Shown here: positions 1-7,631 of the stretch, one piece after another
Numbering within the stretch: position 1 is the first letter of the stretch
How the letters are laid out: each line of letters begins with the position of its first letter
Source: Crocosphaera chwakensis CCY0110
GTDB taxonomy: Bacteria > Cyanobacteriota > Cyanobacteriia > Cyanobacteriales > Microcystaceae
Assembly (NCBI RefSeq): GCF_000169335.1
Contig: NZ_AAXW01000059.1
Coordinates: 1 to 26,245 of the forward strand
Direction of reading: 5' to 3'
Length of the DNA: 26,245 nucleotides
Made by a program: the position numbers and the translations under genes
Notes under the pieces: model-generated
Told to the model about the DNA's origin: nothing
The model's input: the letters and a program-made list of their open reading frames with translations, nothing else
The model's database searches: none

Positions 1-81
1 AGCTTACTGACGGTTAGAGAAACAATGAGTTGCAAAGGTTGTTGCCTCAGTCTCACTGTTGAATTTTTTCCCTTGGGCTGC

Positions 82-96
82 GTTACAATTTGTAAC
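82..96. promoter_or_regulatory. Dyad GTTACA-ATT-TGTAAC upstream of the SDR gene
   Basis: A perfect 6-3-6 inverted repeat ends 30 bases before the first start codon of the downstream dehydrogenase. Its position and symmetry suit a dimeric regulator site, but it does not fit the NtcA consensus (GTA-N8-TAC) and I cannot assign a regulator. The rest of the first 126 bases shows no coding signal. Confidence 0.25.
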
Positions 97-126
97 AAGC
101 GTAACTCCTTTTAAATTTTAATCATA

Positions 127-912
127 ATGGTAATGAAAACAGCTTTGATTACCGGCGCATCTTCAGGAATTGGACAAGCATTTGCTGAAGAATTAGCCAC
201 TCGTCAAACTAATCTCATTTTAATTGCCCGTTCCCAGGATAAACTATATAGATTAGCTAAACAGTTACAGGGAAGAGCATCCATCAATGTTGAGGTGATG
301 GTACAGGATTTAACTGAACCCCAGGCAGGGCAAAAGGTATATGATTGGGTTCGCAATAAAAATTTGTCAGTGGATTTATTGATTAATAACGCTGGTTTTG
401 GAGATTATGGTCTATTTTCGGAACGAGACTTATCTCGACAGTTAGATATGATTCAACTCAATGTGAAAGTTGTGGTTGAATTAACCCATCTATTTTTATC
501 TCAGATGCAGCAACGAGGAGAAGGCAGTATCATCAATGTATCTTCTATTGCTGGATTTCAACCTTTACCTTATATGTCTATTTACGCAGCAACAAAGGCT
601 TTTGTTCTTAGTTTTACAGAAGCATTATGGGCAGAGAATAAAGATAAAGGCATCAAATGTCTAGCGTTATGCCCCGGACCCACGGAGTCTGACTTTTTTG
701 AAGTAGCACGATTTCCTGATAGTTTTCAGAATAAAAATAATGGTAATTTAATATCAGCCACTACTGTGGTAAAAGAGGCTCTAAAAGCCTTAGAAGATAA
801 TCAATCGAACGTGGTAACAGGGGGGATTTTTAATAGTATTATGGTGAATAGCACTCGCTTTTTACCAAGAGAATTTTTGTTAAAGGCTGTGGAGAAACAA
901 TTTAAAGAATAA
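127..912 (+). CDS. SDR family NAD(P)-dependent oxidoreductase
   Basis: This is a classical short-chain dehydrogenase of 261 residues, the usual length for a single-domain SDR. The Rossmann nucleotide-binding motif TGASSGIG lies at residues 9-16. The structural NNAG motif is at 87-90, and the catalytic Ser140 and YxxxK (Tyr153, Lys157) are all present. The arginine after the second beta strand (LIARS) hints at NADPH preference, which is inference. There is no signal peptide or membrane segment, so it should be cytosolic. Start codons at 127 and 133 (Met1 and Met3) are both possible and no strong Shine-Dalgarno site separates them. The substrate cannot be read from sequence; the architecture matches YqjQ/DltE-like SDRs. 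It appears monocistronic, followed closely by a hairpin terminator. Confidence 0.92.
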   Translation: MVMKTALITGASSGIGQAFAEELATRQTNLILIARSQDKLYRLAKQLQGRASINVEVMVQDLTEPQAGQKVYDWVRNKNLSVDLLINNAGFGDYGLFSERDLSRQLDMIQLNVKVVVELTHLFLSQMQQRGEGSIINVSSIAGFQPLPYMSIYAATKAFVLSFTEALWAENKDKGIKCLALCPGPTESDFFEVARFPDSFQNKNNGNLISATTVVKEALKALEDNQSNVVTGGIFNSIMVNSTRFLPREFLLKAVEKQFKE

Positions 913-926
913 TTATATTAGTTTGG

Positions 927-959
927 CTATCATAAACGCTTGTTTTGAGTTTATGATAG
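927..959 (+). terminator. Hairpin terminator after the SDR gene
   Basis: A perfect 11-bp stem (CTATCATAAAC pairing with GTTTATGATAG) with an 11-base loop begins 15 bases after the stop codon. It is followed by a T-rich stretch (TCTTATAAGTTTTTAT). This fits a rho-independent terminator, although the T-tract is interrupted. Confidence 0.55.
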
Positions 960-1334
960 TCTTATAAGTTTTTATCCATAAGGTTATTTTAAAAAACTAT
1001 TTATTAGTATAATAAAATAATCTCCCGATTAAAAACTAAAATTTACAATGTTCTAACCACTACGATAATATATTAGCACTATGGGTTTATTTCATTATAT
1101 AAAAATTAGTCCTTTAGGCTATGTTTATAGTTTATACAATTTGTTGATTTGTCATTCTCTAAGAAAATTAACTTTTAATCATACTTTAGTGTATTATCTT
1201 TAAACATAATTGATGATAGTTTTGTAATCAATTTGGGAATACTGATATTAATAAAATTGATTCATCACAAGAATAAAATCTTTTTGTTCATTAATGGTGA
1301 ATCGTATCAACGCTGTGTTTTTTGAGGTTCTAGT
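960..1334. other. AT-rich intergenic region before the GGDEF-EAL gene
   Basis: About 375 very AT-rich bases. The only open frame is a 40-codon frame at 1081-1203 with no ribosome site and no recognisable product, which I do not call. The 3' part presumably carries the promoter and leader of the gene at 1335. A GAGG at 1324-1327, 7 bases before the ATG, can serve as ribosome-binding site. I see no repeat, RNA gene or convincing operator. Confidence 0.5.
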
Positions 1335-3251
1335 ATGGATTATCGCTATAGTATTTTTAATGCAGCGATCGCCTTTGCTTATTTTTTGATACCTATTTTA
1401 CTTTTACCTATTTTAAAGAATGCTCAATGTACCATTTGGGTTAACTTACTATTAGCCATTGCTTTTGTTTTTAGTTGTGGAATTGGACATTTTTTATCAG
1501 CCTTTCACTATCATTTTCCCTATTGGCATCTCGTCACAGCAATTATATCCTGGCTTGCAGTCATTGCCTTATGTAAAAGTCAACCTCAATTACGTTATCT
1601 ATCACAAACATTTCAGTTATTAGATGCCACTTGGAATAAATCTATGACAGGAAATCTTTTATTTAAAAGGGTAGATGATGATTTAAAATTGCTGAAGATC
1701 AATAAGATTGGACAAAAGATATTTAATAATCAACTAGAAATCGGAGATAGTTTAGTAGAAAAATTCCCAATTTTTTTGGACGTTATTTATCCCCAAAAAA
1801 CTCCATTAATTCAATTATATTTACAAGCATTTGAAAGCGGAGAATCTCAGCAAATTGAAATTCATTATGAAACCCAGTTAACAGGGCATTTTATTAATAT
1901 ATTTGTTCCTCTTTCTCAAGAATTACTCTATATTACTTTTCTTGATATTAGTCCCCTTAATCGTGATGTTTTAACAGGATTATATAACCGTCGATTCTTT
2001 AATTTAGAAACTCGACAATGGCAAGGTTGTTTATATATTGATTTGGATCGATTTAAACGCATTAATGACCAGAGAGGCCATGAATTAGGGGATAAAATAT
2101 TGATTGCCGTTGCAGAGACATTACAAACCTATGCCAAACGTTATGAAGGCATTGCCATTCGAGAAGGAGGGGATGAATTTATATTGCTATTTCCAATCAT
2201 TGATGTTTATCCTATTGCTGTATCGATTCTTCAAGACATCCAAACCTTAGAAATTGAAGGTGCTAAAGTGAGTGCATCTATCGGTATTGCTACTAATAAT
2301 CTTCCTGAATGTGAACAAGATAAATCCATATACAAATTGCGACAAATTTCAGAAACTGCCACCAGAGAAGCAAAATGCGATCGCCGTTCTGAATTACCCG
2401 AAAATCGTATCCGTCTTTGGACTCGTGAGTTAGCCAGTCAATACGCTCGTCAAATGCTGATAGAGTCTTATTTACGACAACCAGGAATAGAAAACGAACG
2501 GTGGTTAGTGTATCAACCGATTGTTTCTTTGAAAACCGGGGAAATCGTTGGAGCAGAGGCTTTGATTCGTTGGAGTTCCCCGGAACTAGGTATGATTTCT
2601 CCAGGAGAATTTATCCCTATTGCTGAAGTTCTAGGGTTAACCTACCCTATTAGTGACTGGGTTTTGTGTGAAGGTCTACAACAACTAGGAAAGTGGCATT
2701 CGATTAACCCGAATTTTTGGTTATCTTTTAATCTCAGTGCAGCAGAATTAGAAGATAAAACCTTTATTCAAAAACTTTATGGACGGATTGTTGAGGCGAA
2801 TATTGCTCCCCATTTAGTGGGATTAGAAATTACAGAACGAGTCATTTATCAAAACTTAGATTTGTATCTTCAAAGTTTAGATTGGTTAAAGAAGATGTCT
2901 GTTCGCTTGAAGGTGGATGATTTTGGGACAGGACAAGCAGGTTTGATACAATTATTACAATTTAATTTTGATGAAATTAAAGTTGATCGTTCTTTCATGC
3001 CAGGAAATAAAGCAGATACAGAAAAGTTAGCTATCTGTAAAGCCATTGCGACTATTGCTCAAGAAATGAAATTTAACTTAGTTGCAGAGGGTATCGAAAC
3101 CCCTCAACAGCAAGAAATTGTTTCTACTTTAGGGTATGGTTATGGTCAAGGCTATTATTTTGCTAAACCCATGATGGCTGACAGCCTGACGAAACAATTA
3201 GAGGAAAATGGTAAAAGGATTATAGATTACAGAAGAGACACTATAGATTAA
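1335..3251 (+). CDS. Ethylene-receptor-like membrane sensor fused to GGDEF and EAL domains
   Basis: A 638-residue membrane-anchored c-di-GMP enzyme. Residues 1-95 form three hydrophobic helices that align with the ethylene-binding domain of ETR1-type receptors. The helix-1 pattern AYFLIP (Tyr16, Ile19, Pro20) matches AYFSIP of Arabidopsis ETR1, and CGIGH in helix 2 supplies the copper-ligand pair Cys48/His52. Residues about 100-205 look like a PAS-type linker. The GGDEF domain starts near residue 210 (LTGLYNRR) and has an intact GGDEF at 278-282, so it could make c-di-GMP. The upstream inhibitory site is degenerate (RYEG rather than RxxD). The EAL domain (about 375-630) keeps EAL at 408-410, NLS, the TE of EITE, DDFGTG, KVDRSF, EGIET and QGYYFAKP, so it should be an active phosphodiesterase. 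Family knowledge: such dual proteins tune c-di-GMP, which controls motility and biofilm. Ethylene or another small ligand as the cue is inference. Confidence 0.9.
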   Translation: MDYRYSIFNAAIAFAYFLIPILLLPILKNAQCTIWVNLLLAIAFVFSCGIGHFLSAFHYHFPYWHLVTAIISWLAVIALCKSQPQLRYLSQTFQLLDATWNKSMTGNLLFKRVDDDLKLLKINKIGQKIFNNQLEIGDSLVEKFPIFLDVIYPQKTPLIQLYLQAFESGESQQIEIHYETQLTGHFINIFVPLSQELLYITFLDISPLNRDVLTGLYNRRFFNLETRQWQGCLYIDLDRFKRINDQRGHELGDKILIAVAETLQTYAKRYEGIAIREGGDEFILLFPIIDVYPIAVSILQDIQTLEIEGAKVSASIGIATNNLPECEQDKSIYKLRQISETATREAKCDRRSELPENRIRLWTRELASQYARQMLIESYLRQPGIENERWLVYQPIVSLKTGEIVGAEALIRWSSPELGMISPGEFIPIAEVLGLTYPISDWVLCEGLQQLGKWHSINPNFWLSFNLSAAELEDKTFIQKLYGRIVEANIAPHLVGLEITERVIYQNLDLYLQSLDWLKKMSVRLKVDDFGTGQAGLIQLLQFNFDEIKVDRSFMPGNKADTEKLAICKAIATIAQEMKFNLVAEGIETPQQQEIVSTLGYGYGQGYYFAKPMMADSLTKQLEENGKRIIDYRRDTID

Positions 3252-3270
3252 CTCACGACTCTTCACTAAC

Positions 3271-3738
3271 TCAAAGTAAGGCTGTACATTCTAAAATTAA
3301 TTTTTGATTGATTAAAGCATGGGGTTGAACTTCCAATGCTTTCCGAAAAGCTGCGATCGCTTCTCGATATTTTCCCAAGGCTAATAAACACAACCCTAAA
3401 CCATGCAAAGCCCCAAAATGATAGGGAATGATTTGAATTACTTGTTCACAATCTTTTCTCGCTTGTTGATACTTTTCTTGAGAAAAATAAACGACAGCAC
3501 GCCGATTCCAAGCTTCAGCGAAATCAGGATAATTTTGTATTGTTTCTGTGAGTAATTCTTCGGCTTTTTCAAAATTTCCTGCTTCTAGAAAAAATTGCGA
3601 TCGTCTTAATAAGTCTCGTCCAATTTCTCCTTTCTGTCCAAACCATAGTTGCCATAATTCATTTGTAGCCCGTTGCCGGGCTACTTCATCCGTTTTCTTT
3701 AAGTCTTGTAATAACTGGTCAATTTTTGAAGACTTCAC
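3271..3738 (-). CDS. Small TPR-repeat protein
   Basis: A 155-residue protein dominated by about three tetratricopeptide repeats covering residues 45-150 (for example EAGNFEKAEELLTETIQNYP and LGKYREAIAAFRKALEVQP). It has no signal peptide or membrane helix. TPR units are protein-interaction scaffolds, so no enzymatic role is claimed. The start is GTG at 3738: the codons upstream are three ATTs and then an in-frame stop, so no ATG start exists and no good Shine-Dalgarno is visible. It lies 54 bases downstream of the Psb35-like gene on the same strand and may be co-transcribed with it. It converges with the GGDEF-EAL gene, with 19 bases between the stop codons. Confidence 0.85.
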   Translation of the reverse strand: MKSSKIDQLLQDLKKTDEVARQRATNELWQLWFGQKGEIGRDLLRRSQFFLEAGNFEKAEELLTETIQNYPDFAEAWNRRAVVYFSQEKYQQARKDCEQVIQIIPYHFGALHGLGLCLLALGKYREAIAAFRKALEVQPHALINQKLILECTALL

Positions 3739-3792
3739 AATAATAATTTAGGGATGATTTAATCTATTTTGAGATCCTTTGGTTGGTTCTAC

Positions 3793-3990
3793 TTATAGCG
3801 CAGTGTCCTGTGGGTCATCTGATTTGACATCAGGAACGTAGTCAGGCTTTTCTTTGTTTTCCCAGCCAGCAGGACGTTTTGAATTATACCAAGCAATAGA
3901 CCCGATGGTTACAGCAGCGATGAAACCGACAACATAGACGATAACAAAAGAGATAGGGAATTCTCCGGCGGTTGCTAATAATAAGTTCAT
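3793..3990 (-). CDS. psb35: Psb35-like single-helix photosystem II assembly protein
   Basis: A 65-residue protein with one transmembrane helix (about residues 9-30, FVIVYVVGFIAAVTIGSIAW), followed by YNSKRPAGWE and an acidic tail with a PDYVPDV motif. The layout matches the small cyanobacterial family typified by Synechocystis Ssl2148 (Psb35), known to stabilise the CP47 assembly module and associated Hlip proteins in thylakoids. The assignment is from memory of the family, not a search. I take the ATG at 3990, giving MNLLLATAGEF; a TTG nine bases upstream (3999) would add three residues and is less likely. No clear Shine-Dalgarno is seen. The TPR gene follows on the same strand. Confidence 0.55.
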   Translation of the reverse strand: MNLLLATAGEFPISFVIVYVVGFIAAVTIGSIAWYNSKRPAGWENKEKPDYVPDVKSDDPQDTAL

Positions 3991-4158
3991 ATTTTTCAAT
4001 TTATTTTACTCGTTGTTTTCTATATTACCAAACATTGTCCTCTGAATTCAAAAATCTAGCACTATCAAAAAAGTTAGCCTATTTGTTTCGGATTGAAACC
4101 TTTATCTAATTCCTCATTTCTATTCCCTAATGAATAGCACTATAGAAAGACTAATTAG

Positions 4159-5017
4159 TTATTTTTCCTGAATTTGACAACTATTTAATCGATTAATTAA
4201 TATTGTCAACCATCCTGTAAACCCCCATAATTGCATCCCTAGCATGGGTAAATGACCTTGAAGAAATCACAGATTAAAATTAAGGTCTTGGTAAGATAGC
4301 CAATTATTATTTTTTTTCTAACCTACTTCATACCCAAAATCACGCCAAATTTTCACATTATATTTTTATTGACCTCCTAAACTTTGATAAAGCTTTATTC
4401 TGTACTGAAAAACTAAAGCGTCCATTACTAGCTTCATGCCAAAGTTGATCAATCATTTTTAAGTTATGACAGGGTGATTTTTTAACATGATGTTGATCTA
4501 TCCATCCTTTTTTTCTCGATTGATTAATTTTAGGATAATTTTGGCTGTTTCTTGATCGGCTTCTTTTAACTTTCCTACGGTTAAAAATTCCTGTAAGTTT
4601 TTATAATTCATCCCTGAGTCTGAAATTGAAGGAAGTCTAGAAAAATTTTGAGCCGTTTTTGTTTCTTATTTTGATTGATTAATGGTTTTTATTTTACTAG
4701 CAGTTAAATAAGAATTATAAGAATTAGATTTTGCATTAAGCTTTTAATTCATATTGTTCTAAAGTAGCAAAAGATTCTGTGCGAGAATTGGTATGAGTTT
4801 GAATTTTATCTTGTACAAATTCTTTTGCTAAACCAAAGTCAATTAAGATAGCTTACATATCTTTTTTGCGAAGCATAATATTACCCGATTTAACGTCTCG
4901 ATGAATAAATCCTTGTTCATGAATATAAGTTAAAGCTGAGCCAATTTGTTGAATATAATTTAAAGCTTCTTGAATAAATCGTTGATTAAAAAACCTACTA
5001 TTAGGAAACTTTTCCAT
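4159..5017 (-). pseudogene. Decayed Ser/Thr protein kinase-GUN4 fusion
   Basis: Translating the minus strand from 5017 recovers a kinase C-lobe: a helix ending in ALTYIHEQGF, the catalytic loop HRDVKSGNIMLR, and the metal-binding DFG in LIDFGLAKEF. An activation-segment piece FATLEQYEL follows. An in-frame TAA splits HRD from DFG, and several stops follow. The N-lobe with the glycine loop and most of the C-lobe end are gone. Further on, from about 4615 to 4159, a GUN4 domain is recognisable in broken frames: LQEFLTVGKLKEADQETAKI, then IDQLWHEASNGRFSFSVQ, then NWLSYQDLNFNL and GHLPMLGM. Kinase-GUN4 fusions are a known cyanobacterial architecture. Truncation, stops and frameshifts indicate an inactive relic. 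It fills the kilobase between the Psb35-like and DUF998 genes; no other gene is visible there. Confidence 0.85.
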
Positions 5018-5162
5018 TAAAATCTCCCTTTAGACTGATTAGATTATCCGATACCTTACTTAAACTAAAATATGGCAAATACTAAGGATACAAAATGTTG
5101 GTCAAGACTTATCGGACACTAGACTGATAATATTTCTTGGCTGATATCAATATAGATTTAAG

Positions 5163-5795
5163 ATGGATAAACAAAATTTCCATTCAAGTTCTGATCGTTC
5201 GAGTCGAATATTTTTTCAGATATGTGGAATTGTTGGAATTGCTAGTAATTTGATTGTGGTACTGACTGATTTTATCGGAATTATTGTGGTTGATAGCTAT
5301 AATCCCATTAAACAAACTATTAGTAATTTAGCCATTGGTGACTATGCTTGGATTCAAGATATTGGACTGAATCTTTATGGAATTGGTTTAATAGTTTGTG
5401 CGATCGCTCTGTGGCGTTGGAACTTAGGGGACTGGCGTTGGCAACTTGGTGCAACGCTGTTATTCTTTTTGGGTATCGACATTCTTATTATTTCAGAACA
5501 TGATCAATACGCTAAGCTTCCGAATAGTTCTGGATTTTCAGTCCATTTATATGCAGTGTATGTACTGGGTTTGATCTTTCCGTTAATTTGTTTTCTACTG
5601 TCGTTTGGGTTTCGTAAAATTAGTCGTAGGTGGCAGTATTTTAGTTTGGCAATTGCTGTTGTTTGGCTTATCTTTGCTCCTCCATTTTTTCAGATTTCCA
5701 CTGCTTTTAATGGTTTATATGAACGCTTTGTTGCACTAATTTTACTGTGCTGGACAACTGCAATAAGTTGGCTGATTTTTCATCGTGAAAATTAA
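5163..5795 (+). CDS. DUF998 family integral membrane protein
   Basis: A 210-residue protein with about six hydrophobic helices, including ICGIVGIASNLIVVLTDFIG, LYGIGLIVCAIALW, LGATLLFFLGIDILII, AVYVLGLIFPLICFLLSFGF, FSLAIAVVWLIFAPPFF and LILLCWTTAISWLIF. The YNPIKQTISNLAIGDYAW segment after helix 1 and the later small-residue pattern fit the DUF998 (FrrS/YhiD-neighbour-type) membrane family, whose function is unknown. It follows the kinase-GUN4 relic and its stop codon lies one base from the stop of the opposite-strand TVP38 gene, so the two transcripts converge. No strong ribosome site is visible before the ATG. Confidence 0.75.
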   Translation: MDKQNFHSSSDRSSRIFFQICGIVGIASNLIVVLTDFIGIIVVDSYNPIKQTISNLAIGDYAWIQDIGLNLYGIGLIVCAIALWRWNLGDWRWQLGATLLFFLGIDILIISEHDQYAKLPNSSGFSVHLYAVYVLGLIFPLICFLLSFGFRKISRRWQYFSLAIAVVWLIFAPPFFQISTAFNGLYERFVALILLCWTTAISWLIFHREN

Positions 5796-5796
5796 A

Positions 5797-6528
5797 TTAA
5801 GTTTTTTCAATTTGTTGATTTAAAGCATTTTGAGACACTTTAGTAACATAGACACTTACGAATACGGTGGCAATTAATCCGACACAATATAAAGCCCATT
5901 CTAAAGAGCTTCTTTCCCTTCCTTCTGTACCTAAAGTGGCAATATTACCAACGAGAGAACCAATATAAACATACATAATTGTACCTGGTAACATCCCAAT
6001 CCAAGAAGCCGTTATATAATCTTTTAAGGAGACTTGGGTAATACCAAAAGCGTAGTTTAAAATAACAAAAGGAAGTACAGGGGATAAGCGAGTTAATCCA
6101 ACAATTTTCCATCCTTCTTCTGCTACTGCTTCATCAACCACTTGAAATTTTGGGTATTTTTCTATTTGTTTAGATACCCATCCTCTGGCAAAATAACGTC
6201 CAGTTAAAAAGGCGATAATTGCTCCTAAAATCGAAGCAATAGACACTAAAACTGAACCTTTAACTACACCAAAAATAGCCCCGGCACCCAAAGTTAAAAT
6301 AGAAGCAGGAATTAAAAAAACGGCTGATAATATATAGACTAAAGTAAAGATTAGATAACCAATGGTTCCTAAATCTTGTATCCATTGTAATAAATTTTGG
6401 AGCGTTTCAGTAATACTAAAAGCATCTAAAAATCCTAGCTGTTTTATAATAATTATGGTCGCAGCCGTTAACACAGTAATTCCCCCTAGTTTTAAGAATA
6501 TTTGTTTTGATTGGGTTGTTTTAAGCAT
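5797..6528 (-). CDS. TVP38/TMEM64 (VTT/DedA-like) membrane protein of the arsenosugar operon
   Basis: A 243-residue inner-membrane protein with five or six helices and the SNARE-associated/VTT core. It has the re-entrant motif LTLGAGAIFGVVKGS, followed by GAIIAFLTGRYFARGW, the LTRLSPVLPFVILNYAFG helix-turn and the SWIGMLPGTIMYVYIGS segment. VTT/DedA proteins include lipid scramblases and ion-coupled transporters. The gene begins 15 bases after arsS on the same strand, so it is the third gene of the arsM-arsS operon. A TVP38-family gene beside these two is, to my knowledge, also found in Synechocystis (slr0303-slr0305). A role in moving arsenosugar or its lipid precursor is inference from that linkage. 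Confidence 0.88.
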   Translation of the reverse strand: MLKTTQSKQIFLKLGGITVLTAATIIIIKQLGFLDAFSITETLQNLLQWIQDLGTIGYLIFTLVYILSAVFLIPASILTLGAGAIFGVVKGSVLVSIASILGAIIAFLTGRYFARGWVSKQIEKYPKFQVVDEAVAEEGWKIVGLTRLSPVLPFVILNYAFGITQVSLKDYITASWIGMLPGTIMYVYIGSLVGNIATLGTEGRERSSLEWALYCVGLIATVFVSVYVTKVSQNALNQQIEKT

Positions 6529-6543
6529 AGTTTTTTACCTTAA

Positions 6544-7539
6544 TTAAATTAATGATCCCCCACAACTTGAACCACTGCCAGCAGTACATCCATAACAATA
6601 ATCTGCGGTTTTGATGTCATTAATAACATCTAAATTACCAATTTTTAATAAAGTTTCTACAGTTAAAGGTTTCCCATCGGGTAAAGTAGCTGCAATGTTT
6701 TCCATTTGATTAAAATCACAGTCATAAATGTTTCCTAAATAATCAATGGATAATTGATTACGACACATAACATGAGCCAGGGTTTGAGGATTATAATGAG
6801 ACTCTAAAAATTGTAAATAAGCATCATACAATTTTTTATTTTTTAGATATGTTTTAATTCTGCCAATGGGTAAATTAGTAATAGTAAAAAGTTGATTGAA
6901 TTTAATCTCAAAGTTTTCTTTCAGAAAAGTTTTGTAATCTTTTTCTAAGTTAATTTGATTAGGGGTTAAAGAAAAGTTCTCATTGCTAGGAATAGGAGGA
7001 TTATAAACTAAATCTAGGATTAAATCAGGCTCATTTCCATAACCCAATTGATTGAGTTTCTGAATGGCACGAATAGAAGCATTATAGACTCCTTTTCCTC
7101 TTTGCTTATCTACATTGTCCTCTAAATAACAAGGTAAAGAAGCAATTATTCTTAACTGATGTTTAGCAAAGTATTCGGGTAACACGTCAAAACCAGACTC
7201 AAAAAATATAGTCAAATTAGAGCGTACAATCACTTCTTTTTTAGCTTTTTTAGCTGCTTCAACTATGAGTTTAAACCCGTAGTTCATTTCTGGTGCGCCT
7301 CCCGTTAAATCAATGGTTTCAATTTGTGGAAAGCGGTTAATTAATTCGATTAGTTGTTGACAGATTTCTGGGGACAATTCTTCTGTTCTTTTGGGACTTG
7401 CTTCTACATGACAATGGTTACAAGCAAGGTTACAACGTCTTCCTAAATTAATTTGTAATACAGTTATTTTTTGTTTACTTAAAGGTTGTTTAATTTTTTG
7501 ATCAAATGGTGTTAGTTTATTAGTATTTAAAGCAATCAT
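6544..7539 (-). CDS. arsS: Arsenosugar biosynthesis radical SAM protein ArsS
   Basis: A 331-residue radical SAM enzyme. The [4Fe-4S]/SAM motif CNLACNHC (Cys36, Cys40, Cys43) sits in RRCNLACNHCHVEASP, and the ETIDLTGGAPEMN segment is the usual SAM-contacting GGE-like strand. The C-terminal DUF3641-type region ends in a cysteine-rich tail CYGCTAGSGSSCGGS (Cys315, Cys318, Cys326), typical of ArsS and probably an auxiliary cluster or substrate site. Family knowledge: ArsS adds the 5'-deoxyadenosyl moiety of SAM to dimethylarsenic made by ArsM, giving the arsenosugar precursor. All positions are ordinary Cys codons; no in-frame UGA suggests selenocysteine. A GGAG lies about 9 bases before the ATG. 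It follows arsM with a repeat in the gap. Confidence 0.93.
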   Translation of the reverse strand: MIALNTNKLTPFDQKIKQPLSKQKITVLQINLGRRCNLACNHCHVEASPKRTEELSPEICQQLIELINRFPQIETIDLTGGAPEMNYGFKLIVEAAKKAKKEVIVRSNLTIFFESGFDVLPEYFAKHQLRIIASLPCYLEDNVDKQRGKGVYNASIRAIQKLNQLGYGNEPDLILDLVYNPPIPSNENFSLTPNQINLEKDYKTFLKENFEIKFNQLFTITNLPIGRIKTYLKNKKLYDAYLQFLESHYNPQTLAHVMCRNQLSIDYLGNIYDCDFNQMENIAATLPDGKPLTVETLLKIGNLDVINDIKTADYCYGCTAGSGSSCGGSLI

Positions 7540-7561
7540 TTTTTCTCCATATCAATAAGTT

Positions 7562-7618
7562 GTTAACAGCGATCTCGAAGAGATCCGCAAAGCGGTGCGC
7601 TAATTAATCACTGTTAAC
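7562..7618. repeat. Interspersed palindromic repeat between arsM and arsS
   Basis: The arsM-arsS gap holds nested inverted repeats. The outer pair GTTAACAGCGAT (7562-7573) and ATCACTGTTAAC (7607-7618) matches at 11 of 12 positions. An inner palindrome GATCTC-GAA-GAGATC (7571-7585) follows, then a GC-rich CGCAAAGCGGTGCGC. It resembles the small mobile-looking palindromic repeats scattered in cyanobacterial genomes. It could fold in the mRNA and shift the arsM/arsS expression ratio, which is inference. Confidence 0.6.
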
Positions 7619-7631
7619 TGATCACTGAGAA

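Noticed and set aside
82..96. NtcA or CRP site upstream of the SDR gene
   Set aside because: The dyad does not fit GTA-N8-TAC or TGTGA-N6-TCACA; kept only as an unassigned dyad.
1081..1203. Plus-strand 40-codon frame in the intergenic region
   Set aside because: No ribosome site, no recognisable composition; expected by chance in AT-rich DNA.
5031..5130. Possible insertion-sequence ends (repeated TAGACTGAT and TATCCGATA/TATCGGA)
   Set aside because: The repeats are short and imperfect, with no transposase remnant nearby.
6544..7539. Selenocysteine in ArsS
   Set aside because: Some ArsS proteins carry it, but every candidate position here is an ordinary Cys codon with no in-frame TGA.
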